Positions 24,315 through 32,406 of a stretch of 64,000 bases of DNA are shown one piece after another. Source of the DNA: Agathobacter sp. (GTDB lineage: Bacteria > Bacillota > Clostridia > Lachnospirales > Lachnospiraceae); contig JAFQRZ010000036.1 of the NCBI GenBank assembly GCA_017409825.1, positions 1 through 64,000 of the forward strand, written 5' to 3'. The stretch's first letter is position 1, and each line of letters opens with the position of its first letter. Below the pieces are notes generated by a model. The model was not told the origin of the DNA. It did not search any database and saw nothing but the letters and a program-made list of their open reading frames with translations. Position numbers and translations under genes: made by a program.

Positions 24315-24707
24315 ATGCAGGTTAGAAAAGTGTTGAATATTGAGGATGATCCAGCGAAGCATGTGGCAATTAGACGTGCGTTGGAACGATGCGGCATTCC
24401 ATATATCGAACATGCGGATAACGCAAATGATGGTCTGGATATGATAGAGGCGGCGATTGCAGAAGGGAAGCCATATCACATAGTTGTATCGGATATGTAT
24501 TTCCCGATGTCGAAAGGCGGAATGGAAGTTAAGGCGGGTGAGTATGTCATTGATGAATTACAAGCGCGTGGAATTGATGTTCCAGTTATTGTATGCTCTT
24601 CTGCTAGAATGGTGATTCCAGAAATCGTAGGCTGTATTCATTACAACCCAAGAAATGATTTGGACGCGGATATGCGAGAGATGATAGAAATTGTTCAAAA
24701 TTTGTAA
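24315..24707 (+). CDS. Stand-alone response-regulator receiver domain with altered active site
   Basis: The protein is 130 residues, one receiver domain only. The acidic pair (IEDD, 9-12), the phospho-acceptor Asp60 (VVSDMYFPM) and the switch Ser (VCSSAR) are present, but the conserved Lys of the usual KP motif is replaced: the sequence reads HYNPRND. It may therefore signal without normal phosphorylation. No kinase lies beside it. It could receive from a distant kinase, for example in the cluster from 30979. Confidence 0.78.
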   Translation: MQVRKVLNIEDDPAKHVAIRRALERCGIPYIEHADNANDGLDMIEAAIAEGKPYHIVVSDMYFPMSKGGMEVKAGEYVIDELQARGIDVPVIVCSSARMVIPEIVGCIHYNPRNDLDADMREMIEIVQNL

Positions 24708-24730
24708 ATAGTGATTGATATAAATATAAA

Positions 24731-24770
24731 AGAGGGAGCACACTTCATTGTGAGAGTGCTCTCTCTTTTT
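24731..24770 (+). terminator. Terminator after the receiver gene
   Basis: AGAGGGAGCAC (24731-24741) pairs with GTGCTCTCTCT (24756-24766), followed by T residues. Confidence 0.85.
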
Positions 24771-24775
24771 GGTAG

Positions 24776-25030
24776 GGATATAGGAAAAATAAAAAGTTTC
24801 CCGATGCTGCAAGAAATGTAAAACGTGATGCAGATGAAACGAAGCGAAAACTTACATATCTTGCAGAGAGTTTAAAACTATGTGAAGAACCAGAACTGGC
24901 TATACAAGGGTATAGGGTTATCTTTTTTCAAAAACATGATTATGTCATGTTTTATCGTGTTGATGGAGATACTGTTTATGTAGATGGTATTTGTCATGAA
25001 CGTCAAAATTATCGTAATTTATTTAAGTAA
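24776..25030 (+). pseudogene. N-terminally truncated RelE/ParE-type toxin relic
   Basis: An open frame of 84 codons without a usable start reads as the C-terminal two thirds of a RelE/ParE toxin: FPDAARNVKRDADETKRKLT, SLKLCEEPEL, then GYRVIFFQKHDYVMFYRVDG and VDGICHERQNYRNLF. The first about 30 residues and any antitoxin gene are missing. It lies directly behind the terminator of the receiver gene. The remaining 25031-25135 shows nothing else. Confidence 0.75.
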
Positions 25031-25135
25031 TGTATAGGCATTTTTAAATGTAATTAGTCTGATTCCAGACAATTAATTCCAATATATAATTCAATAATAA
25101 AGTAAGTATCCATAGGGAAAGTATATAGTTTTATG

Positions 25136-25187
25136 AAAAAAGAGTTTGTATATAGATGTAATTGTCTATACGCAAACTCTTTTTTGT
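25136..25187. terminator. Bidirectional terminator at the 3' end of exonuclease III
   Basis: AAAAAAGAGTTTG (25136-25148) pairs with CAAACTCTTTTTT (25173-25185), and an inner ATAGA/TCTAT stem extends it. Poly-A and poly-T flank the stem, so it can serve both strands. Confidence 0.85.
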
Positions 25188-25951
25188 TATAATGTGTGGT
25201 TTGTTTCCAATTCTACCGGACAATGATCCGAACCGAAGATATCGGTGTGAATCTTCGCATCCACGAGGCGGTCGTCCATAGAAGAAGATGTAATAAAGTA
25301 GTCAATTCTCCAACCAGAGTTCTTTTCTCTGGCTTTGAAGCGGTAAGACCACCAGGAGTAAATTTGTTCCATGTCTGGATAGAAGTGGCGGAAGGTGTCG
25401 GTAAAGCCTGCACCGAGAAGTTCGGTCATTTTGCCACGTTCTTCGTCGGTAAAGCCGGCGTTGTGGCGGTTGGTTTTCGGATTTTTAAGGTCGATTTCTT
25501 TGTGGGCTACATTAAGGTCGCCGCAAAGAATAACAGGTTTCTTCGCATCAAGCTCAACTAAGTATGCACGGAATGCATCCTCCCAGGTCATGCGATAATC
25601 CAAACGAGCCAATTCATTCTGTGCATTTGGAGTATAACAGGTAATCATATAAAACTCTGGATATTCCAATGTGATAACACGGCCTTCCTGGTCATGTTCT
25701 TCGATTCCAATGCCGTAGCTGACCGAAAGCGGTTCATGCTTGGTGAAGATTGCAGTGCCAGAGTAGCCTTTTTTTACAGCATAGTTCCAATACTGGTGAT
25801 AGCCTGGCAAATCCAGCTCAATCTGACCTTCCTGTAATTTGGTTTCCTGTAAGCAGAAGAAGTCTGCGTCTATTTTGTTAAAAAAGTCTAAAAAATCGCC
25901 TTTCTGTACGATTGCTCGTAGTCCATTGACGTTCCATGAGATAAATTTCAT
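25187..25951 (-). CDS. xth: Exodeoxyribonuclease III / AP endonuclease
   Basis: The protein is 254 residues. It has the exonuclease-endonuclease-phosphatase fold with family motifs: SWNVNGLRA, LQETKLQ (metal Glu), YSGTAIF, CGDLNVAHKEIDL (Asp and Asn), WRIDYF and GSDHCPVEL (catalytic His). It cuts DNA 5' of abasic sites in base-excision repair. Length and motifs are full. It is a single-gene transcript on the minus strand, with TTGTTT (26016-26021, reverse) 17 bp from TATAAT (25993-25998, reverse) as promoter. Confidence 0.95.
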   Translation of the reverse strand: MKFISWNVNGLRAIVQKGDFLDFFNKIDADFFCLQETKLQEGQIELDLPGYHQYWNYAVKKGYSGTAIFTKHEPLSVSYGIGIEEHDQEGRVITLEYPEFYMITCYTPNAQNELARLDYRMTWEDAFRAYLVELDAKKPVILCGDLNVAHKEIDLKNPKTNRHNAGFTDEERGKMTELLGAGFTDTFRHFYPDMEQIYSWWSYRFKAREKNSGWRIDYFITSSSMDDRLVDAKIHTDIFGSDHCPVELETNHTL

Positions 25952-25992
25952 TTCTAAATTCTCCGTTCATTCATATTATAAAATACATATAA

Positions 25993-26021
25993 ATTATACC
26001 TAGAAATGAGAAAAGAAACAA
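25993..26021 (-). promoter_or_regulatory. Sigma-A promoter of exonuclease III gene
   Basis: Read on the minus strand: TTGTTT, 17 bp, TATAAT, about 40 nt before the ATG. Confidence 0.65.
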
Positions 26022-26098
26022 GAGGAGAAAACTACCAAAGTTATGAAAAGAACATCTTATTATAACTTATGTTTAGAATAACTATAAATTTTAGTTCT

Positions 26099-26155
26099 TT
26101 GACCTTTTTATTCCTCATGATTATAATTAAGTCAATACACACGTTAGTGCACTAA
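26099..26155 (+). promoter_or_regulatory. Promoter and palindromic operator of the ABC operon
   Basis: TTGACC 26099-26104 and TATAAT 26122-26127 are 17 bp apart. A perfect 12-bp palindrome TTAGTGCACTAA lies at 26144-26155, around +10 to +21 of the transcript, within a longer imperfect inverted repeat (ACACACG to CGCGTGT). A repressor bound here would block elongation or initiation. No T-box or tryptophan leader is seen. Confidence 0.7.
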
Positions 26156-26187
26156 AGTGTACGCGTGTAAATAGGAGGAATTAAACT

Positions 26188-27150
26188 ATGAAAAAATTAA
26201 TGAAAGTCGTATCACTGGCAGTAGTAGCAGTGATGGCATTATCCATGACAGCATGTGGCGGAGGTTCTGCTAAATATAATGTAGGTGTATGTCAGTTGGT
26301 ACAGCATCCGGCACTTGATGCAGCGACAGAAGGCTTTAAAGCAGCATTAAAGGATAAACTTGGTGATGATGTTTATATTGATGAGCAGGTAGCATCTGGT
26401 GAATTGACTCAGTGTACACCTATCGTTACTACATTTGTATCAAACCAGTATGATTTGATTATGGCAAATGCAACAGCAGCATTACAGGCAGCGTCAGCAG
26501 CAACAGCAGATATTCCTATTCTTGGAACATCCATTACAGATTATGCAACAGCATTGGATGAAGATAATTGGACTGGCGTAACTGGAAAAAATATTTCAGG
26601 TACATCTGACCTTGCTCCACTTGATCAGCAGGCAGCTTGTCTGAAAGAATTATTCCCAGATGCAAAGAAAGTTGGTATTCTTTACTGTTCATCAGAAGCA
26701 AACAGCCAGTATCAGGCAGATGTAATTGCGAAAGAATTAAAAGATTTAGGTTATGAAACAGAAGTGTTCAAATTTAATGATTCCAATGACGTAGCAGCAG
26801 TAACAAAGAATGCTTGTGACAATAGTGATGTTATCTATGTTCCAACAGACAATGTGGTAGCTGACTGTACCGAAGCGATTAACAACGTTGCACTTCCAGC
26901 AAAAACACCTATCTTTGCAGGTGAATCAGGTATCTGTTCTGGTTGTGGTGTAGCGACACTTTCGATTGATTACTATGATCTTGGATATCAGACAGGTCTT
27001 ATGGCATACGAAATCCTTGTAAATGGTGCTGACCCAGCAACAATGGAAATTCAGTTTGCACCAAAGGTAACCAAGATGTTTAATGAAACAAACGCGAAAG
27101 AATTAAACGTAGCAATTCCAGATGATTACGAGGCAATCGCTACAGAATAA
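26188..27150 (+). CDS. ABC transporter substrate-binding lipoprotein (TrpX-like)
   Basis: The protein is 320 residues. A lipoprotein signal ends in LSMTACGGG, with the acylated Cys at 23. The rest is the type I periplasmic-binding fold of the ABC_sub_bind family (PF04392), with KYNVGVCQLVQHPALDAATE and IFAGESGICSGCGVATLSID. Relatives (TrpX) bind tryptophan or similar aromatic amino acids; the true ligand here is unknown. AGGAGG lies 8 nt before the ATG. First gene of a three-gene operon with a permease and an ATPase. Confidence 0.87.
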   Translation: MKKLMKVVSLAVVAVMALSMTACGGGSAKYNVGVCQLVQHPALDAATEGFKAALKDKLGDDVYIDEQVASGELTQCTPIVTTFVSNQYDLIMANATAALQAASAATADIPILGTSITDYATALDEDNWTGVTGKNISGTSDLAPLDQQAACLKELFPDAKKVGILYCSSEANSQYQADVIAKELKDLGYETEVFKFNDSNDVAAVTKNACDNSDVIYVPTDNVVADCTEAINNVALPAKTPIFAGESGICSGCGVATLSIDYYDLGYQTGLMAYEILVNGADPATMEIQFAPKVTKMFNETNAKELNVAIPDDYEAIATE

Positions 27151-27164
27151 GAGAGGGAAAAACG

Positions 27165-28145
27165 ATGTTTTTTAATTATATGGTAGCCTTAAATCCAATT
27201 GCATTTGTAAATGCACTTCCATCGAATATCGCACAGGGCTTAGTTTGGGGAGTGATGGCATTAGGTTTGTACATTACCTTCCGCTTGTTAGACTTTGCTG
27301 ATTTAACTGTGGATGGTTCGCTGGCAACAGGTGGTGCAGTTACCGTAATGCTGACTACCAGTGGATGTAATGTATGGGTGGCTCTTTTGGTGGCAACTTT
27401 GGCAGGTATGGCAGCCGGTTTATGTACAGGCGTGCTACATACGAGGTTTGGTATTCCACCAATTTTAGCCGGAATTTTGACACAGATTGCATTGTTCTCC
27501 GTGAACTTACATATTTTGGATGGTTCGAATAAAGCAATCAGTGTTGATAAATATGCATTGATTTTAAGCTCTAGAAACGTAACAGCAGCGATTATTACAG
27601 GACTTATCTTTTGTGGAGTGCTTATCGCTATCATGTACTGGTACTTTGGTACAGAACAGGGGTCTGCAATTCGTGCGACAGGATGTAATCCAGCGATGAG
27701 TAAGGCGCAGGGTATCGATAATGACAATATGAAGCTGATTGCACTTTGCTTAAGCAATGGTTTAGTTGCAATGTCTGGTGGATTATTATCTCAGTTCCAG
27801 GGGTTTGCAGACGTGAATATGGGACGTGGTGCCATTGTAATCGGCTTAGCAGCGATTATCATCGGTGAAGTATTCTGCGACTCTGTATTAGGAAAAAAAG
27901 CAAACTTTGCAATGAGACTTTCTTTCGTAGTAATCGGTGCAATTATCTACTATGTGGTAATTGGTATTGTAATCTGGCTCCGTATGGATCCAAATGATTT
28001 GAAGCTTTTTACAGCGGTTATTGTAGCAGTATTCTTAGCAGTGCCATATTTACGCGCACAGCAGAAGAATTCCTTCAAGATGGCTGGAAAGAAGAGTGCT
28101 CTTGCTTTAAAAGAATTAGAGAAGCAAGAGAAGAAGGAGGTCTAG
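27165..28145 (+). CDS. ABC transporter permease (TrpY-like, BPD_transp_2 type)
   Basis: The protein is 326 residues with about eight hydrophobic helices. It is a branched-chain-type permease as in LivH/RbsC (PF02653), with FRLLDFADLTVDGSLATGGA near the N-terminus and the EAA-like loop AIRATGCNPAMSKAQGID (about 168-186) that contacts the ATPase. It starts 14 nt after the binding protein and ends 3 nt before the ATPase. One permease gene suggests a homodimeric pore. Confidence 0.9.
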   Translation: MFFNYMVALNPIAFVNALPSNIAQGLVWGVMALGLYITFRLLDFADLTVDGSLATGGAVTVMLTTSGCNVWVALLVATLAGMAAGLCTGVLHTRFGIPPILAGILTQIALFSVNLHILDGSNKAISVDKYALILSSRNVTAAIITGLIFCGVLIAIMYWYFGTEQGSAIRATGCNPAMSKAQGIDNDNMKLIALCLSNGLVAMSGGLLSQFQGFADVNMGRGAIVIGLAAIIIGEVFCDSVLGKKANFAMRLSFVVIGAIIYYVVIGIVIWLRMDPNDLKLFTAVIVAVFLAVPYLRAQQKNSFKMAGKKSALALKELEKQEKKEV

Positions 28146-28148
28146 GAC

Positions 28149-28943
28149 ATGTTAAAATTACATAATATTCATAAGACCTTCAATTTAGGAACGATTAACG
28201 AAAAGGTAGCCTTAAATGGCGTAAATCTGACATTGAATGAAGGTGACTTCGTAACGGTTATTGGTGGTAATGGCGCCGGAAAATCTACGATGCTCAATGC
28301 AATCGCAGGTGTTTGGCCGATTGATGAAGGTGCTATTTTAATCGATGGTGTAGATGTCACTGGTTTACCAGAGCATAAGCGTGCACAGTATTTGGGGCGT
28401 GTGTTCCAGGACCCGATGACTGGTACGACAGCGACCATGCAGATTGAAGAAAACCTAGCACTTGCTTCTCGACGAGGCAAGAAGAGAGGATTAAGCTGGG
28501 GAATTTCTGCAGGAGAAAAGAAAGAGTACAAGGAAATGCTTAAGATGCTGGATTTGGGCTTGGAAGATCGTATGACTTCGAAGGTAGGTCTTTTGTCTGG
28601 TGGACAGCGTCAGGCACTTACACTTCTTATGGCAACATTACAAAAACCAAAGCTTCTTCTGTTGGATGAACATACAGCAGCACTTGACCCGAAAACGGCA
28701 ACAAAGGTATTGGAGCTTACGGATAAAATCGTAGCAGAAAATAACTTAACGACCATCATGATTACTCATAATATGCGAGATGCTATCGCACATGGCAATC
28801 GTTTGATTATGATGAACGAAGGAAATATCGTTTTGGATATCGGTCCAGAGGAAAAGAAAAAACTTACCGTAGAAGATTTGCTTCAGAAATTCGAAGATGT
28901 CAGTGGACAGGAATTCTCATCGGACAAAGCACTTCTTGGATAA
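28149..28943 (+). CDS. ABC transporter ATP-binding protein (TrpZ-like)
   Basis: The protein is 264 residues. Walker A is GGNGAGKST (38-46), the signature is LLSGGQRQAL, Walker B is LLLLDEHTAALDP, and the switch His lies in MITHNMRD. It powers the importer encoded by the two genes before it. A hairpin terminator follows directly, closing the operon. Confidence 0.93.
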   Translation: MLKLHNIHKTFNLGTINEKVALNGVNLTLNEGDFVTVIGGNGAGKSTMLNAIAGVWPIDEGAILIDGVDVTGLPEHKRAQYLGRVFQDPMTGTTATMQIEENLALASRRGKKRGLSWGISAGEKKEYKEMLKMLDLGLEDRMTSKVGLLSGGQRQALTLLMATLQKPKLLLLDEHTAALDPKTATKVLELTDKIVAENNLTTIMITHNMRDAIAHGNRLIMMNEGNIVLDIGPEEKKKLTVEDLLQKFEDVSGQEFSSDKALLG

Positions 28944-28948
28944 AAGTG

Positions 28949-28982
28949 ACAGGCAACCGCTTGAAAAGTGGCTGCCTGTTTA
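28949..28982 (+). terminator. Terminator of the ABC operon
   Basis: ACAGGCAACCGCTT pairs with AGTGGCTGCCTGT with one mismatch, loop GAAA, T-rich tail. The neighbouring symporter frame is open through this hairpin, which argues for its later start at 29024. Confidence 0.75.
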
Positions 28983-29023
28983 TTATGATAGGGAAAGAAA
29001 AGAATGAGAAAGGGGGCTTGTGG

Positions 29024-30415
29024 ATGCTGCAAAAAATAGATGATCTTGTTTGGGGAATCCCGATGATTATACTGATTTTGTCAGTTGGTATTTTTTTGAC
29101 AATTCGACTAAAGGGATTGCAGATTACCAAGCTGCCATTGGCGGTAAAACACATCTTTGCCAATGACAAGGATGGAAAAGACGGAGAGGTATCCAGTTTC
29201 GGTGCACTTTGTATGGCATTGTCTGCAACGATTGGAACAGGAAATATCGTAGGTGTCGCTACGGCATTGGTGACAGGTGGTCCGGGAGCCTTGTTCTGGA
29301 TGTGGGTAGCGGCTTTGTTTGGAACCGCAACCAAATATGCAGAGTGTCTGCTTGCGATTAAATATCGAGTGGTAGCAGAGGACGGACATGTGGTTGGTGG
29401 TCCGTTTTACTATATCGAAAACGGTATGGGAAAAAGTTGGAAGTGGCTGGCAAAAATGTTTGCGGTGTTCGGAGCTGGAGCGGGATTGCTCGGAATCGGT
29501 ACTTTTACACAGATTAATGGTATTACGGGTGCGGTGAAAAACTTTTTTGATCCAGATAGTTTAAATACCATTTCCTTATTCGGAAATGAATATTCCTGGG
29601 CGGTGGTTATTTCTGGTGTTATTCTTACTATTTGTGCGGCACTTGTTATTATTGGCGGTGTAAAAAGAATTTCTTCGGTTGCGGAAGTAATTGTTCCATT
29701 TATGGCAATTTTTTATATCGGTGCTGTAGTTATTATTTTAATTACGCATGCAGCAGAGATTCCAGGTGCTTTGGTAGAAGTAGTAGAAAGTGCTTTTGGA
29801 CTGCGTGCTGCAGCAGGTGGTGCATTGGGTTCCATTATGATTGCAATGCAAAAAGGGATTGCGCGTGGTATTTTTTCGAACGAAGCAGGTCTTGGTAGTG
29901 CACCAATCGCAGCCGCAACGGTGAAAACGGATGAACCTGTGGAACAGGGCTTAGTTTCTATGACGGGAACCGTGATTGATACTTTGATTATCTGCACGAT
30001 GACAGGTTTATCTATCTTAGTAACAGATACCTGGAATATTGGATTGGAAGGAGTAGATGTCACAACAGCGGCATTTCAGGCAGGGCTTCCATTCCCAGAA
30101 GCAGTATCCTCTTTCATTTTAATGATGTGTTTAGTGTTTTTTGCCTTTACAACTATCCTTGGTTGGGATTATTATAGTGAAAGATGCATGGAATATTTGG
30201 TTGGGGATAAGCCAAAAGTAATCAGATGCTTTCGATGGGTCTACATATTGGCCGTGTTTATCGGACCATATATGACAGTATCTGCTGTTTGGACACTTGC
30301 AGATATATTTAACGGACTTATGGCATTTCCAAACTTAATTGCGTTGTTTGCGTTAAGTGGAGTTGTGGTGGCAGAAACTAAGAAATATTTCGAAAAACAA
30401 AAAGCAAAATCGTAA
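29024..30415 (+). CDS. Sodium:alanine/glycine symporter (AGCS family)
   Basis: The protein is 463 residues with about 10-11 transmembrane helices. The AGCS signature is seen as GTGNIVGVATALVTGGPGAL and FWMWVAALFGTATKYAE, and ANEAG-like residues as SNEAGLGSAPIAAA. It imports alanine or glycine with Na+. The start is ATG 29024 behind AAGGGGG at 29010-29016; upstream in-frame codons lie within the preceding terminator. The gene ends at the start region of mscL, 14 nt before its ATG. Confidence 0.9.
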   Translation: MLQKIDDLVWGIPMIILILSVGIFLTIRLKGLQITKLPLAVKHIFANDKDGKDGEVSSFGALCMALSATIGTGNIVGVATALVTGGPGALFWMWVAALFGTATKYAECLLAIKYRVVAEDGHVVGGPFYYIENGMGKSWKWLAKMFAVFGAGAGLLGIGTFTQINGITGAVKNFFDPDSLNTISLFGNEYSWAVVISGVILTICAALVIIGGVKRISSVAEVIVPFMAIFYIGAVVIILITHAAEIPGALVEVVESAFGLRAAAGGALGSIMIAMQKGIARGIFSNEAGLGSAPIAAATVKTDEPVEQGLVSMTGTVIDTLIICTMTGLSILVTDTWNIGLEGVDVTTAAFQAGLPFPEAVSSFILMMCLVFFAFTTILGWDYYSERCMEYLVGDKPKVIRCFRWVYILAVFIGPYMTVSAVWTLADIFNGLMAFPNLIALFALSGVVVAETKKYFEKQKAKS

Positions 30416-30429
30416 TGGAGGATTTACAA

Positions 30430-30855
30430 ATGAAAGGTTTAATTGAAGAATTTAAGAAATTTATTATGAGAGGGAATGTGCTTGATATGGCAGTCGGTGT
30501 TATCGTAGGTGGAGCATTTACAGCGATTGTTACCTCGTTAAACACGGATATTTTAAGTCCGCTTTTGGCATTGTTAGGTGGTACAGATTTCTCACACCTT
30601 ACAGTAAAGTTAGGGGAAAGCGATACTGCACCAGTGCTCATGTATGGTAACTTTATTACTGCAATTATCAACTTTTTGATAACAGCATTTGCAATTTTCT
30701 GTTTAGTGAAGCTGATTAATACACTTGGTGATAAACTTTCAAAGAAGGAAGAAGCGGCACCAGCGGCTCCAACGACGAAAAAATGCCCATATTGCTTAAG
30801 TGAAATTGCCATTGAAGCAACCAGATGCCCACACTGTACATCACATATTGAATAA
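30430..30855 (+). CDS. mscL: Large-conductance mechanosensitive channel with C-terminal zinc ribbon
   Basis: The protein is 141 residues. It opens MKGLIEEFKKFIMRGNVLDM and continues AVGVIVGGAF, the MscL N-terminal amphipathic helix and TM1; TM2 lies at about 68-92. The start is ATG 30430, 8 nt after GGAGG; ATG 30415 overlaps that site. After TM2 a short linker leads to a two-knuckle zinc ribbon (CPYCLSEI and CPHC) in place of the usual cytoplasmic helix bundle. It releases solutes on hypo-osmotic shock. Confidence 0.92.
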   Translation: MKGLIEEFKKFIMRGNVLDMAVGVIVGGAFTAIVTSLNTDILSPLLALLGGTDFSHLTVKLGESDTAPVLMYGNFITAIINFLITAFAIFCLVKLINTLGDKLSKKEEAAPAAPTTKKCPYCLSEIAIEATRCPHCTSHIE

Positions 30856-30862
30856 AGCAAGC

Positions 30863-30899
30863 AAAAAGCTCAAAATTGTTCGGATTTTGAGCTTTTTTT
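30863..30899 (+). terminator. Terminator after mscL
   Basis: AAAAAGCTCAAAAT (30863-30876) pairs with ATTTTGAGCTTTTT (30884-30897), then more T. Strong. Confidence 0.92.
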
Positions 30900-30900
30900 G

Positions 30901-30929
30901 TTGCATATTGTTCAAAAATTGCCTATAAT
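30901..30929 (+). promoter_or_regulatory. Sigma-A promoter of the chemosensory gene run
   Basis: TTGCAT 30901-30906 and TATAAT 30924-30929 are exactly 17 bp apart, directly behind the mscL terminator and 50 nt before the first kinase start. It is the only clear promoter before 39.8 kb, consistent with one long operon. Confidence 0.75.
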
Positions 30930-30978
30930 ATACTAGATATAGTTTATTTTGGGAAAATGGGTACAAAGGGGAATAACC

Positions 30979-32394
30979 ATGCGTCAGGATAATCTTTCAA
31001 GGTATGTATTAGAATATATGGGGGAGTTGGTGATTGCGTTTGATGAACGTGGTCTCATCAGCTATGGAAATAAAATTGCAGAAGAGAAATTAGAGTTTGC
31101 GGGTCAACTGAGTGGTACGCATATCAGTGAAATTTTTCCGAATGAGTTCACAGAAACCGAGGATGGATTTGAAACAGAGGTAGTATTTGGTACTAACGTA
31201 GTACAGAATCTGATGGCTTACCGTATGAATAAAACCTGTTTTGCAGTTGAGGCGAAATTCTCGGATTTAAATGAAGATTTTGAATATGTCTGCATCATGA
31301 AGGATATTACCAATCGTAATTATTTGGAGAAACGTATCAAACAGGTAGAACAGGATGCAGAAGATGCATTAAAAGTAAAATCGGAATTTGTGGCCAATGT
31401 GACACATGAGCTGCGTACTCCGGTAAATGGTATTCTTGGAAATACAAGAGAATTGATTTCCAGAATCGAAGATGAAGGCTTACTTCGAATTTTGGATTTG
31501 ATGGAACGTGGCTGTAATGATATGCACGCACTTATCAATAATATTTTAGACTTCTCTAAGTTAGAAGCAGGTAAGTTTACTTTAGAAAAGAGAGAATTCG
31601 ATTTCCGCAAGATGGTAGATTATGTCAAAGGAAATCATATACATAAAATTACGGAAAAGGGATTGGAATTTTTCGTAACCATATCACCAGAAGTTCCAAC
31701 ACATATTATTGGCGATGAGCTTCGTATTGTACAGATTTTGAACAATCTGCTTTCCAATGCGACGAAATTTACTTCCGTAGGGAAAATTGCGGTAGAGATT
31801 GTAAAGACGGCTCAGATGGGACAACAGGCCGAGCTGTTTTTCTTAGTAACAGATACAGGTGTAGGTATTGCAAAAGAGAATTTAGACAAGCTGTTTAAGA
31901 GCTTTTCACAGGTGGATGCTTCGATTTCCAGAAAGTATGGTGGTACAGGACTTGGTCTTAATATCAGCAAGCAGCTGGTTGAGATGATGGGTGGCACCAT
32001 TACCGTACAAAGTGAATTGAACCAGGGAACGATTTTTTCCTTCTCCGTATGGGTGGATTTGCCAAAGGAAGAGCAGGAAAAAGAGGCTGTTACTGTGGAT
32101 CGTATGGCATTCCTTACAGGTGTAATGCAGGGAAGAGAAGAAGATGCGCACCTGAAGGAATTTGGTACAGAAGAAAATATAGCAGAATTAGAAAAGAATT
32201 TATCGAAACTGATTCTTTGTGTAGAAATGGATAACTGGGAGAAGGCGGAAACCTTTATGACTGCAGTGAAGCAGTTGACAGACGCAGCTCCACAGGAAAT
32301 CAGAACTGCATCCTTACGTCTTAAAATGGCAGTTCAAAAAGCAGATTATGACAAGACAAATGCAGCTTATGAAGAGCTTATGAAGCTGTTATAG
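30979..32394 (+). CDS. Sensor histidine kinase, cytoplasmic, PAS-type input
   Basis: The protein is 471 residues without transmembrane helices. Residues about 10-115 resemble a PAS domain, HisKA has His143 (NVTHELRTPVNG), and HATPase has N-box LNNLLSNATKF, DTGVGI and GGTGLGL. A C-terminal tail of about 100 residues is helical (NLSKLILCVEMDNWEKAETF) like a phosphotransfer bundle but has no suitable His. No receiver is fused, so the receiver protein encoded 12 nt downstream is its likely partner. ATG 30979 follows AAAGGGG. Confidence 0.88.
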   Translation: MRQDNLSRYVLEYMGELVIAFDERGLISYGNKIAEEKLEFAGQLSGTHISEIFPNEFTETEDGFETEVVFGTNVVQNLMAYRMNKTCFAVEAKFSDLNEDFEYVCIMKDITNRNYLEKRIKQVEQDAEDALKVKSEFVANVTHELRTPVNGILGNTRELISRIEDEGLLRILDLMERGCNDMHALINNILDFSKLEAGKFTLEKREFDFRKMVDYVKGNHIHKITEKGLEFFVTISPEVPTHIIGDELRIVQILNNLLSNATKFTSVGKIAVEIVKTAQMGQQAELFFLVTDTGVGIAKENLDKLFKSFSQVDASISRKYGGTGLGLNISKQLVEMMGGTITVQSELNQGTIFSFSVWVDLPKEEQEKEAVTVDRMAFLTGVMQGREEDAHLKEFGTEENIAELEKNLSKLILCVEMDNWEKAETFMTAVKQLTDAAPQEIRTASLRLKMAVQKADYDKTNAAYEELMKLL

Positions 32395-32406
32395 TCAGGA
32401 GGCTTT

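Noticed and set aside
26128..26187. T-box or tryptophan attenuator ahead of the TrpX-like gene
   Set aside because: The leader is only about 50 nt and lacks the TGGN T-box sequence, a specifier stem and a terminator.
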